Below, one piece after another: positions 25,948 to 33,667 of a stretch of 64,000 nucleotides of DNA. How positions within the stretch are numbered: the first letter of the stretch is position 1; every line of letters starts with the position of its first letter. The notes below the pieces were generated by a model, which was given only the letters and a program-made list of their open reading frames with translations, did not search any database and had not been told where the DNA came from. The translations under genes were made by a program, and so were the position numbers. Source of the DNA: Halopenitus persicus (GTDB taxonomy: Archaea > Halobacteriota > Halobacteria > Halobacteriales > Haloferacaceae); contig NZ_AP017558.1 in NCBI RefSeq assembly GCF_002355635.1, positions 2,170,001 to 2,234,000 of the forward strand, read 5' to 3'.

Positions 25948-27027
25948 CTAGAGGAATCCAGCGATCCCGAGCGCCTCGAGGAGCGGGATGCCTGCGGCGA
26001 GCGATCCGAGGACGTACCCCCCGATCGCGCCGCCGTTCAGCAGCGGGAGCCCGGCGTGGGCCCGCCCGCGGAGCACCCATCGAAGCAACACGAGCAGGCC
26101 GACGAAGATCCCGCCCATTGCGGCCAGCGCGGGGAGGTTGAGGCCGAGGATCGGCACTCCGAGGTCGGGCGCCGACGAGAAGGTGGCCGCGCTCGCGACC
26201 AACACGGCAGGGATGACGGCGTCGCCCAGCCCGATGAAGAACGCGTCGCGGTCGCCGTCAGTCGCCTCACGGTCGTCGTCAGTCGCCTCACGGTCGTCGT
26301 CAGTTTCGTCCGCAGCCTCGCCGTCAGTTTCGTCCGCAGCCTCGCCGTCAGTTTCGTCCGCAGCCTCGCCAGCCGCTGCGTCCTCGTGTCCGTCCATCGC
26401 GGCATCCTCCGTTTCGTCGTCCTCGTGGACGCCCGCGGCCCCGGCGAAGTCGTCGGCCAGCAGCGAGTAGGAGACCGACAGCGGGATGACGAGCACCACG
26501 GGGATCCGCAGGTCCATCACGCCCTCGGCCAGCGAGAGCATATGCTCGGTCCCGTAGACCGATATCGCGTCGTAGACCGCCAGCGCACTCAGCAGCAGCA
26601 GGGCGGGGAGGATCCCGAAGGAGATGCCGAACAGCCCCGCCGCGCCGGCGCCCATCAGCACGCCGGCGGCGTCGATCACGTACCACTCGGGGTGGACGAG
26701 CAGCGCGATCGACACCGCCGCCGAGGGAAGGATCGCGAGCGTCGGGTCCAGCAGGGCGGCGAAGACGTACCAGGACAGGAGCCCGGCGGTCCCGACGATC
26801 ACGTACCGGACCAGCTGGTCGAGCTCGAAGCGGAACGCGGCCAGCATCAGCCCGGTCGCGACCAGGATCGCGGCCATATACGCGAGGCTGTTCGTCGGAT
26901 CCTGGGGGTCTTCGACCGGCTGATACCCCTGTTCGACGAACTCGGGCACGAGCGCGAGCGCCCCGAGCTGCACGAGCAGGAACAGGACGACCGCGACCGC
27001 CATCCCGCGATGCTCACGGGCGATCAT
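25948..27027 (-). CDS. presenilin/signal-peptide-peptidase family (A22) intramembrane aspartyl protease
   Basis: A 359-residue, roughly nine-helix membrane protease. Catalytic aspartates are Asp153 in the YD motif (LAVYDAISVYG) and Asp269 in the GLGD motif (FFIGLGDAVIPA). A C-terminal GLPLLNGGAIGG may take the place of the PAL motif. Between the catalytic helices a cytoplasmic loop (~200-260) is extremely acidic and contains tandem (ETDGEAAD) and (DDREATD) units. Family members cleave single-span membrane proteins or remnant signal peptides. The gene overlaps gar1 by 4 bp, in an operon srp19-gar1-presenilin. Confidence 0.88.
   Translation of the reverse strand: MIAREHRGMAVAVVLFLLVQLGALALVPEFVEQGYQPVEDPQDPTNSLAYMAAILVATGLMLAAFRFELDQLVRYVIVGTAGLLSWYVFAALLDPTLAILPSAAVSIALLVHPEWYVIDAAGVLMGAGAAGLFGISFGILPALLLLSALAVYDAISVYGTEHMLSLAEGVMDLRIPVVLVIPLSVSYSLLADDFAGAAGVHEDDETEDAAMDGHEDAAAGEAADETDGEAADETDGEAADETDDDREATDDDREATDGDRDAFFIGLGDAVIPAVLVASAATFSSAPDLGVPILGLNLPALAAMGGIFVGLLVLLRWVLRGRAHAGLPLLNGGAIGGYVLGSLAAGIPLLEALGIAGFL
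26260..26369. repeat. two in-frame tandem repeats in presenilin gene loop
   Basis: Two identical 21 bp units (26260-26280, 26281-26301) adjoin three identical 24 bp units (26298-26321, 26322-26345, 26346-26369). They encode DDREATD-type and ETDGEAAD-type acidic repeats between the catalytic aspartates. Confidence 0.9.
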
Positions 27028-27254
27028 CGGGTATACAGCGTCCCCCCGACGAGCCCGGCCAGCGTGATCCCGTCGTTCGGCGTCACCGCCACGTAGGGCC
27101 GATCGACCGGCCCGAAGACGTCCACGACGCGCCCGACCGTCGACAGCGAGTCGTCGACCACGACCGCGCCGATCGACGGCGGATCCTCGCCATCACCGCC
27201 GCGGGCGATCGCCAGTCCCTGCGCCGTTCGCACGACGCCGCCGACGCGTTTCAC
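27024..27254 (-). CDS. gar1: H/ACA ribonucleoprotein component Gar1
   Basis: A 76-residue Gar1 homologue that binds Cbf5 and promotes rRNA pseudouridylation guided by H/ACA RNAs. The beta-barrel signatures are visible: [30 protein letters not shown]. Length matches archaeal Gar1, which lacks the eukaryotic glycine-rich tails. It overlaps srp19 upstream and the presenilin gene downstream by 4 bp each, indicating tight translational coupling. Confidence 0.9.
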   Translation of the reverse strand: MKRVGGVVRTAQGLAIARGGDGEDPPSIGAVVVDDSLSTVGRVVDVFGPVDRPYVAVTPNDGITLAGLVGGTLYTR

Positions 27255-27535
27255 GAGTCGTCCCGGAGGAGGCCGACGTAGGCGGCGACGGCCTGCACGA
27301 GGTCGTTCTTCGTCGTGTCCTCCGTGCCCTGCGCGAGGACCCGCCCGCGCGGTTCGTACTCGCGGGCGTAGGTGACGTCGCGTTCGATCACCGCGTCGTA
27401 GCCGATCTGCTGGACCGCCTGGGCGATCTCGTCGACGGTCGGGTCCGACAGCGCCTCCTCGATGGCGACGCGGCGGCCCTCCGACCGGGACAGCTCCGCG
27501 TCGAGATAGGCGGGATAGATGACGTTCTCGACCAT
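27251..27535 (-). CDS. srp19: signal recognition particle protein SRP19
   Basis: A 94-residue RNA-binding protein that organises SRP RNA for SRP54 binding. Typical features are [24 protein letters not shown] near the N-terminus and the segment EPRGRVLAQ that contacts RNA. Length is normal. It is the first gene of the srp19-gar1-presenilin operon, linking membrane targeting, RNA modification and membrane proteolysis in one transcript. Confidence 0.93.
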   Translation of the reverse strand: MVENVIYPAYLDAELSRSEGRRVAIEEALSDPTVDEIAQAVQQIGYDAVIERDVTYAREYEPRGRVLAQGTEDTTKNDLVQAVAAYVGLLRDDS

Positions 27536-27617
27536 ATCGATCCGCCGGGCCCGGCCCGTAAGGTCGTTTCGACTGCCGGGACGGAGTGTGGGCCGATCGC
27601 TCCGTGCCTCCGATAAT

Positions 27618-27648
27618 GATACTCTAAAGTACCATACTTTGAAGTATC
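27618..27648. promoter_or_regulatory. palindromic site with two TACT-N4-AGTA boxes
   Basis: TACTCTAAAGTA (27620-27631) and TACTTTGAAGTA (27635-27646) lie in direct order 15 bp apart, and the whole span is an imperfect palindrome starting GATACT and ending AGTATC. It stands in the 208 bp gap between the srp19 start (downstream on the minus strand) and the btuF end. It may be an operator for a dimeric HTH regulator; the regulator is unknown. Confidence 0.5.
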
Positions 27649-27743
27649 ATCTTTGGTCCGGGCGGCAACGCCGATCGGCGTGTCACGATACGGCGATGCA
27701 CGATCAGCCGACGTCCCGTCACCGGTCCCGTCGACGCGATCGG

Positions 27744-28871
27744 CTACTCACGCCCGCCGACGCGAGCACGGGCTATGAGCGCCGTCGCGATCAGCGCGAT
27801 CACAGCGACGACCGGTCCGAATCCGGGCGTCTCGTCGCTCGTGGCCGTCCCGTTGCTGCCGTCGTCACCGCCTTCGGTCGCGGAGGCCGTGGTGGTTGGA
27901 GTCGCGGTCGCGGCGTCCTCGGTCGTTCGGTCTGCGTGGAGCTGCGCCGAGACGTTCTCGACGGTGTAGACCACGCTGCGCGGAGCGGGCTGGTTCACCC
28001 ACTGGACGGCGACGTGGATCGTGTTGTTCTCGCGACCCGCCGTCGTGAGTGAGTACGGCTCCTCGTCGACGATGTCGGTGTCCCGGTCGGTGATCAGGAG
28101 ATACTCGGGGTCCAGTTGAAGAACCACCTCATCGGAGAGCTGGGGATACCCCGTGTGGTTCCGTGCGGCGACGTTCTCGGCGCCCGCCACCGAGAGCATC
28201 TCGTCGATGAAGGTGTCGCCCGCGGCGACGTACCCACTGCCGAGGGGATAGAGGATCGTCGGCCGATCGTCGTCATCGGTCGAGAGCCGTGACTCCTCGA
28301 CGCGTTCGTTCATCCATTCGTTCGTCTCCGCGGCGCCCTCGCAGTTCCCGGTGAGTCTGCCGATCGTCGTCGTCTTGTCGGCGATGTCCTCGATGGTATG
28401 GGCTCGCGGCAGGTGGAAGACCGGGAGTCCAACTCGTCGGAGATCAGCGAGCTGTTCGCTGTCAGTCGAGTTCGGGACCAACACGAGGTCGGGCTGAGTT
28501 CCCTGAACCTCCTCGATCGAGACGCCGAACTCGGCGGAGACGTCGGTCCGCGACTCGGCGCCCTCGAGATACGAGGCGTACCGCGTGACGCCAACGACCT
28601 GCTCGCGGCCGCCGATCTCCCACATCGTCTGGGCGGCCGAGGGGTTCGTCGTCGTCACGCGCTCGGGACGCTCCTCGAGCCGGAGCGTCTCGCCCGAGGC
28701 GTCCGTCAGCTCGACGGGGAACCCGCAGGCGTCGTCGGTCGCGGCCGCGGTGGACGTCTGTCGTTGCGTCCCGTCCACGGTCGACGTTCCCTGTGCCGCG
28801 ACGGGCGCCGCAACCCCGGCACACAGGAGGACGGCGACGAGGCTCGCGACGAGTATCGATCGTGGTCGCAT
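27744..28871 (-). CDS. btuF: PGF-CTERM-anchored ABC importer substrate-binding protein (cobalamin/Fe-siderophore type)
   Basis: A 375-residue extracellular binding protein. It has a signal peptide ending ~27 (VAAPVAAQ) and a class III periplasmic-binding fold (ERPERVTTTNPSAAQTMWEIG, YLEGAESRTDVSAEFGVSIEEVQGTQPDLVLVP). A Thr/Ala/Ser/Gly linker follows, then a tripartite sorting signal of PGF-CTERM type: TPGFG, a hydrophobic stretch, and basic RARVGGRE. Archaeosortase A (48769) is expected to process such a tail and attach lipid. It is divergent from btuC-btuD. Cobalamin versus Fe-siderophore is not settled by sequence. Confidence 0.85.
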   Translation of the reverse strand: MRPRSILVASLVAVLLCAGVAAPVAAQGTSTVDGTQRQTSTAAATDDACGFPVELTDASGETLRLEERPERVTTTNPSAAQTMWEIGGREQVVGVTRYASYLEGAESRTDVSAEFGVSIEEVQGTQPDLVLVPNSTDSEQLADLRRVGLPVFHLPRAHTIEDIADKTTTIGRLTGNCEGAAETNEWMNERVEESRLSTDDDDRPTILYPLGSGYVAAGDTFIDEMLSVAGAENVAARNHTGYPQLSDEVVLQLDPEYLLITDRDTDIVDEEPYSLTTAGRENNTIHVAVQWVNQPAPRSVVYTVENVSAQLHADRTTEDAATATPTTTASATEGGDDGSNGTATSDETPGFGPVVAVIALIATALIARARVGGRE

Positions 28872-28890
28872 GGCGGTCCTCGGCCACAGC

Positions 28891-28905
28891 CCAATAAATA
28901 TTTAT
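28891..28905. promoter_or_regulatory. shared palindromic TATA box for btuF and btuC
   Basis: ATAAATATTTAT (28894-28905) is a perfect palindrome and a fair archaeal TATA element on both strands. It ends 23 bp from the btuF ATG (28871) on one side and 26 bp from the btuC ATG (28931) on the other, so leaderless divergent transcripts are expected. Confidence 0.65.
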
Positions 28906-28930
28906 CTACTGCAAGCCGGTTTGCGAACGA

Positions 28931-30037
28931 ATGAGGACCTCGGCGCGGACCGCGGGCTGGTGTCTGGGCCTGTCTGGGGTCCTGGCCGTTGCCGTCACCG
29001 TGAGCGCCGCGCTCGGGCCGGTCCGCGTGCCGGCCGTCGAGGTCACGAAGGTGCTGTTGAACGCGATCGCCGTGCCGGTCGGCGCGGAGTTCGGGACGCG
29101 CTCGATGCCCGGCCCCCTGTTCGTGCCGGCCGTCGAGCTGCGGTACGTCTCGCCGTTCGCGTATCCCGTCGCGGACCTCCACCGGCAGATCGTCGTCGCG
29201 ATCCGGCTGCCCCGGATCCTGCTCGCCGCGCTCGTCGGCTTCGCGCTCGCGGCCGCGGGGACGGTGATGCAGGGCTTCTTCCGAAACCCGATGGCCGACC
29301 CGTCGATCATCGGCGTCTCATCGGGAGCCGCCGTCGGTGCGGTCGCGTTCATCGTCGCGCCGGCGATGCTCCCCGCGTGGCTGCACTGGCTTGGACTGCA
29401 GGGGATGGCCTTCCTCGGCGCGTTGGCGGCCGCCTTCGGCGTCTACGCGATCGCGACCCGAAACGGCCGCACGCCGGTCGCGACCCTCCTGCTTGCGGGC
29501 GTGGCCGTCCAGACGTTCCTCGGAGCGGTCGTCTCCTACCTCCAGCTGCAGGCCGAGGACAGCCTCCGGCAGGTCGTCGGCTGGCTGATGGGTCACCTCG
29601 CGGGCGCGGGCTGGGCCGAGGTGCGCGTGACGGCCGTCATCGTGCCGGTTCTGTTCGCCGTCCTGCTCGTGTACGCCCGCGACCTCAACGTCCTCCTGCT
29701 CGGCGAGGAGGAGGCGCGCGGGCTCGGGATCGAGGTCGAACGCACGAAGCGGATCCTGCTCGGCGTCTCCTCGCTGATCACGGCCGCCGGCGTCGCCGTC
29801 ACGGGCGTGATCGGCTTCGTCGGCCTGATCATTCCCCATATGCTCCGGCTCGTCGTCGGCCCCGACCACCGGATCCTCCTCCCGACCGCCGCGCTCGCCG
29901 GGGCCTCCTTCCTCGTGGCCGCCGACACGGTCGCCCGACTCGGCAGCGCCGAGCTCCCGGTCGGCGTGGTGACCGCCGCGGTGGGCGCGCCCTTCTTCCT
30001 GTACCTGCTCCGGAAGCGCGAGGTGCACGAGCTGTGA
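28931..30037 (+). CDS. btuC: FecCD/BtuC-family ABC importer permease
   Basis: A 368-residue permease with ~10 hydrophobic helices. Family signatures include RLPRILLAALVGFALAAAGTVMQGFFRNPMADPSIIGVSSGAA, LLLAGVAVQTF, and the cytoplasmic coupling region ARGLGIEVERTK followed by GFVGLIIPHMLRLVVGPDHR. An extracellular insertion after helix 1 (VPVGAEFGTRSMPGPLFVPAVELRYVS in part) is longer than in bacterial BtuC. Its stop overlaps the btuD start. Imports cobalamin or an iron chelate. Confidence 0.92.
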   Translation: MRTSARTAGWCLGLSGVLAVAVTVSAALGPVRVPAVEVTKVLLNAIAVPVGAEFGTRSMPGPLFVPAVELRYVSPFAYPVADLHRQIVVAIRLPRILLAALVGFALAAAGTVMQGFFRNPMADPSIIGVSSGAAVGAVAFIVAPAMLPAWLHWLGLQGMAFLGALAAAFGVYAIATRNGRTPVATLLLAGVAVQTFLGAVVSYLQLQAEDSLRQVVGWLMGHLAGAGWAEVRVTAVIVPVLFAVLLVYARDLNVLLLGEEEARGLGIEVERTKRILLGVSSLITAAGVAVTGVIGFVGLIIPHMLRLVVGPDHRILLPTAALAGASFLVAADTVARLGSAELPVGVVTAAVGAPFFLYLLRKREVHEL

Positions 30038-31362
30038 GCCGGCCGCACAACTCCCATGCCGAGTTGGGCGACGAACCGGGGTCCGGGACCGACGACCCCG
30101 ACGCCGACCCCGATGACCTACAACCGCACCTCGAGGCGGCCGACCTGACCGTCTCGATCGGCGACGCGACGGTGTTGGCGGACGTCGAGCTCGCGGTCGA
30201 AGCGGGGTCGTTCCTCGGCGTCGTCGGCCCGAACGGCGCCGGCAAGACCACGCTGCTGCGCGCACTCCGGGACAGCTTGACGCCGGACCGGGGTCGCGTC
30301 CGCGTCGGCGGCGAGGATCTCACGGCCCTCTCCGCCGGCGCCGTCGCCAGGCGCGTGGCGTCGGTTCCACAGGACACCGTCCTCTCGTTCGACTTCACCG
30401 TCGAGCAGGTGGTCGAGATGGGCCGAACGCCGCACCGCTCGCGGTTCGCGACCCCGAAGGCCGCCGACCGCGAGGCGGTCGACGACGCGATGGCGACCAC
30501 CGACACCGCGCGCTTCGCGGACCGTTCCGTCGGGACGCTCTCGGGGGGCGAACGGCAGCGCGTCCTGCTGGCTCGCGCGCTCGCCCAGGAGACCCCCGTG
30601 CTCGTCCTCGACGAGCCGACCGGAAGTCTCGACGTCAATCACGCGGTCGAGACCCTGGAGCTCGTCCGCGAGCTCGTCGAGGCGGGGAAGACGGTCGTCG
30701 CCGCGATCCACGACCTCAACCTCGCGGCGCGGTACTGCGACGAGCTCCTGCTGCTCGCTGACGGACGCGTTCGGTCGGTCGGCTCCCCCGACGCCGTCCT
30801 CTCCGAGTCCGCCCTGCGGGACGCCTTCGACGCCCGGACGTTCGTCACCGAACAGCCGGGATCCACCGCACCGCTCGTCACCGCGCTGCCCGAGGCGTTC
30901 GGCCACGGCCGCGCCGCGTCCGACGACGCTCCGGGTCCCGATCACCCACCCATCCACGTGGTCGGGACCGGGCGGCGCGCCGCGACCGCGGTCTCGATCC
31001 TCGTCGCCGCCGGCTTCGACGTGAGCGTCGGCGTGGTCCCGACCGGCGACGCGGCCGCCGAACGCGCTCGCGAGATCGGCGCCGACCCGGTCTGCGTCCC
31101 GGCCTTTTCCGACATCACGGACGCCGCCGCCGCGACCGCCCGAGAACGCGCCGGCAACGCGGCCGCGCTCGTCCTCGTCGACGAAACCGTCGCCGGAAAC
31201 CGGCCGGTCGTCGAGGCGACACCTCCCGACTGCCGCGTCGTGGTCGGCGAGCCGGCCGACGAGGGAGACGTCGCGCTCACGGCGAACACGAGAATCGAAC
31301 GTCTCGACGAGGTCGCGGACGCGGTCCGGACGGTGCTGGCTGGGGATATCGACCGCTGCTGA
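30034..31362 (+). CDS. btuD: ABC importer ATPase (BtuD type) with C-terminal extension
   Basis: A 442-residue protein. Residues ~33-285 form the ATPase: Walker A GPNGAGKTT (65-73), Q-loop SVPQDT, signature LSGGERQRVLLARAL, Walker B VLVLDEPTGSLD, and the H-loop AIHDLN. An acidic 30-residue leader precedes it. After the ATPase comes a ~135-residue Rossmann-like extension (PPIHVVGTGRRAATAVSILVAAG through AANTRIERLDEVADAV-type text), not part of classical BtuD but seen in haloarchaeal versions; it may bind a nucleotide or corrinoid. GTG 30034 overlaps the btuC stop. Confidence 0.9.
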   Translation: MSRPHNSHAELGDEPGSGTDDPDADPDDLQPHLEAADLTVSIGDATVLADVELAVEAGSFLGVVGPNGAGKTTLLRALRDSLTPDRGRVRVGGEDLTALSAGAVARRVASVPQDTVLSFDFTVEQVVEMGRTPHRSRFATPKAADREAVDDAMATTDTARFADRSVGTLSGGERQRVLLARALAQETPVLVLDEPTGSLDVNHAVETLELVRELVEAGKTVVAAIHDLNLAARYCDELLLLADGRVRSVGSPDAVLSESALRDAFDARTFVTEQPGSTAPLVTALPEAFGHGRAASDDAPGPDHPPIHVVGTGRRAATAVSILVAAGFDVSVGVVPTGDAAAERAREIGADPVCVPAFSDITDAAAATARERAGNAAALVLVDETVAGNRPVVEATPPDCRVVVGEPADEGDVALTANTRIERLDEVADAVRTVLAGDIDRC

Positions 31363-31376
31363 ACGGTCGCACTCGC

Positions 31377-31392
31377 CGGGCGGCGCCGCCCG
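31377..31392. terminator. GC palindrome between convergent btuD and dtxR-type genes
   Basis: CGGGCGGCGCCGCCCG is a perfect 16 bp palindrome 14 bp after the btuD stop, followed by an A/T-rich run containing TTATTTAA (around 31398). It may end transcription of btuCD, and possibly of the opposing gene. Confidence 0.5.
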
Positions 31393-31434
31393 AACGCTTA
31401 TTTAAGTACTCACTACCGCCCCGGTGAATTACTT

Positions 31435-32088
31435 TTAAACCCGGCGCACGCGGATCGACTCCGCGACGGACTCCGGGAGGCTCTGCTCGCCGTCCGGCGT
31501 CCGTACCGTCACCATCCCGAAGGGGGCGACGTCGACCACCTCGAGCTCGGTGTCGGGCGTGATACCGGCGTCGGCGAGGTAGTCGAGCTCCTCCTCGTCG
31601 CGGTCGGACACGCGCGCGACGCGGACCGTCTCGCCGGCCTCGCAGTCGGCGAGCCGGACGGAGTCGTCGGTGACGGGCTGGAGGTCGGCGCCGGGGATGG
31701 GGTCGCCGTGGGGATCGACCTCGGGGTCGTCGAGGGCCGCGGCCACCCGGCGCTCGAAGGCCTCGGAGATGTGGTGTTCGAGCCGGTCGGCCTCCTCGTG
31801 GACCTCGCTCCAGTCGTAATCGAGCTGCTGGGCGAGAAACGCCTCGATCAGGCGGTGATGGCGGATCACCTCGAGCGCGACCGCCTCGCCCTCCGGAGTG
31901 AGTTCGACGCCGGTGTACGGCTCCCGCTCTAAGAGCCCGCGCTCGGCGAGTTTGCCGAGCATATCGGTGACCGTCGGCGGAGTCTTTCCCACCTCCTCGG
32001 CGATCGCCGAGGTGGACACCGGCGGACCGTCCTCGGTCTGGAGGACGTAGATCGCCTTGAGGTAATCCTCCATCACGTCGCTGAGCAT
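31435..32088 (-). CDS. DtxR/MntR-family metal-dependent transcriptional regulator
   Basis: A 217-residue regulator. Residues ~1-65 form the winged HTH (LSDVMEDYLKAIYVLQ, VSTSAIAEEVGKTPPTVTDMLGKLAERGLL). Residues ~66-130 are the dimerisation/metal domain with VIRHHRLIEAFL, EVHEEADRLEHHISE, which carry the usual His/Glu ligands. The C-terminal ~70 residues form an FeoA/SH3-like domain. It is the SirR/IdeR/MntR type that represses metal uptake when Fe2+ or Mn2+ is bound. It is convergent with the btuC-btuD importer, which could be a target if that importer carries iron. Confidence 0.88.
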   Translation of the reverse strand: MLSDVMEDYLKAIYVLQTEDGPPVSTSAIAEEVGKTPPTVTDMLGKLAERGLLEREPYTGVELTPEGEAVALEVIRHHRLIEAFLAQQLDYDWSEVHEEADRLEHHISEAFERRVAAALDDPEVDPHGDPIPGADLQPVTDDSVRLADCEAGETVRVARVSDRDEEELDYLADAGITPDTELEVVDVAPFGMVTVRTPDGEQSLPESVAESIRVRRV

Positions 32089-32192
32089 CGATCCTGTGTT
32101 GCGGATCGGCCGGGAAATAGCTACGGATCCGTCGAACCGGACGGGATGCGTCCGCCCTCACGCCGCGGTGACCGCCCTCACAAGCCCCCGAT

Positions 32193-32918
32193 TCAGCGGT
32201 GGGTGGGTGACTCCGCGTTCGCGTCGCGAGCACCCTCGACGGTCTCCCGGACGGCCTCACAGCCCTCCTCGTGGAGCAGGTCGCCGACGACGACGACGTC
32301 GGCGTGGGTGCCCATCTCGCGGGCGGTCTCGTAGTCGTGCACCCCGCCGCCGTAAAAGAGCGTGGCCGAATCGAGCGCGTCGGCGGCGGCCGCGACGATC
32401 TCCGGGTCCCCGAAGGTGCCGGAGTACTCGAGGTAGACGATCTCCTGGCCGAACATCCGCTCGGCGATGCGGGCGTAGGCGGTCACGTCGTCGACCGAGA
32501 GGTCACAGTCCGCGTTCGTGTACTCGGCGACGGAGGCGTCCGGGTTCAACACGATGTACGCCTCGGTGGTGGTGCGGTCCCAGTCGAGGCCGTCCTCGAT
32601 CCGCACCCACTCGGCGTGCGCGCCGACGATCCAGAAGGGGTCGGCGGCGTTGAACACCGTCGGGATGAGGTAGCCGTCCAGCGCCGGCGAGTCGACGACC
32701 ACCGCCGGATTCGATGGTTCCTGATAGAGGGCGACGTCGTGGTCCGCACAGGCGTCGATCACGCGTTGCATCTTCTCCTCGGTCATCCCGAGCGTCCCCC
32801 CGATCTCGATCGCGTCCGTCCCGGTGTCGACCACGTCCTCGAACGTCTCGTCCCCGTACAGCTCCTTGTCGGGATCGACCTTCAGGACGTGATCCCACTC
32901 CGCCCACGGGTTCGTCAT
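32193..32918 (-). CDS. geranylgeranylglyceryl phosphate synthase
   Basis: A 241-residue TIM-barrel enzyme that joins sn-glycerol-1-phosphate and geranylgeranyl diphosphate, the first committed step of archaeal membrane lipids. Family segments are [48 protein letters not shown], and [29 protein letters not shown]; the last contains the phosphate-binding loops. Length matches haloarchaeal forms. It is transcribed alone. Confidence 0.92.
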   Translation of the reverse strand: MTNPWAEWDHVLKVDPDKELYGDETFEDVVDTGTDAIEIGGTLGMTEEKMQRVIDACADHDVALYQEPSNPAVVVDSPALDGYLIPTVFNAADPFWIVGAHAEWVRIEDGLDWDRTTTEAYIVLNPDASVAEYTNADCDLSVDDVTAYARIAERMFGQEIVYLEYSGTFGDPEIVAAAADALDSATLFYGGGVHDYETAREMGTHADVVVVGDLLHEEGCEAVRETVEGARDANAESPTHR

Positions 32919-33022
32919 TACACGGGACTGTGCCGTGGGGGGCTAAAAAGGGTACGATAGCTGGTATGGGCTTGCTGTGACCGGTCGGCCGAATTCCGGC
33001 TGCCGTCCGGTATCCGTCCGTC

Positions 33023-33577
33023 TTACGGCAGCTGCGGTCGGTTCGCGTCCGGAACCACCTCGAGGGCGTTCAGCACGCAGGCGAGCATCGCGTAGTAGCC
33101 GATTGTCCCGGTGAGCTCGGTGACGCCCGACTCCCCGTACCGATCGCGTGCCGCCTCGAAGGTCGCATCCGAGACCGCGTGCTCGTCGATGAGTTCGCGG
33201 ACGTACGAGACGAGACACGCCTCGCGTTTCGGGAGCTCATCGACCGGACCCGAGTCGGCGACGTGGTCGATCGTCGCCCCGCTCACGCCCGCCTCGCGGG
33301 CGATCGGTTCGTGGGCCGCCCACTCGAAGGCGCAGTCGAACGTTCGGGCGGTCGCGAGGATCGTCAGCTCCCGGTCGGGGTCCGGGAGTTCGCTTTCGAA
33401 CCGCACGTATGCACCGAGGTGCCCGACCCGTCCCGCGAGCTCGGGACTGTTTAATAGAACCGAGAAGGGCCCCCGCACGCCGCCGCGGCTCTCCGCGATG
33501 GCGTCGTAGTGGTGGCGATGCTCCTCCGGAACCGTCTCCCGCGAGGTGTGGTATCGAACGCGGTCCGAATCAGCCAT
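33023..33577 (-). CDS. carboxymuconolactone decarboxylase-like (AhpD-fold) protein
   Basis: A 184-residue all-helical protein of the CMD/AhpD fold. It shows RGPFSVLLNSPELAGRVGHLGAYVRFES, LTILATARTFDCAFEWAAHEPIAREAGV and ELTGTIGYYAMLACVLNALEV. The peroxidase-type CxxC of AhpD is absent; only a single cysteine (TFDCAF) sits in that region with nearby E and H residues. This points to the decarboxylase-like branch rather than a peroxidase. Natural substrate unknown. Confidence 0.8.
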   Translation of the reverse strand: MADSDRVRYHTSRETVPEEHRHHYDAIAESRGGVRGPFSVLLNSPELAGRVGHLGAYVRFESELPDPDRELTILATARTFDCAFEWAAHEPIAREAGVSGATIDHVADSGPVDELPKREACLVSYVRELIDEHAVSDATFEAARDRYGESGVTELTGTIGYYAMLACVLNALEVVPDANRPQLP

Positions 33578-33667
33578 ACGACCAGCACCGCGAGCGCGCT
33601 ATTCAGTCTTATTGGTCCGCGCGATCGTGGATGTTCATAGGGACGTATCAGCAACGAACCGTCGCCG

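Noticed and set aside
24395-26080. Long N-terminal extension of the halocyanin frame
   Set aside because: The Tat signal begins at ATG 24394; the upstream part is antisense to the DUF5305 gene.
31392-31440. AAGTACTCAC ... GTGAATTACTT as an operator
   Set aside because: It lies at the 3' ends of two convergent genes with no promoter to control, and the match is imperfect.
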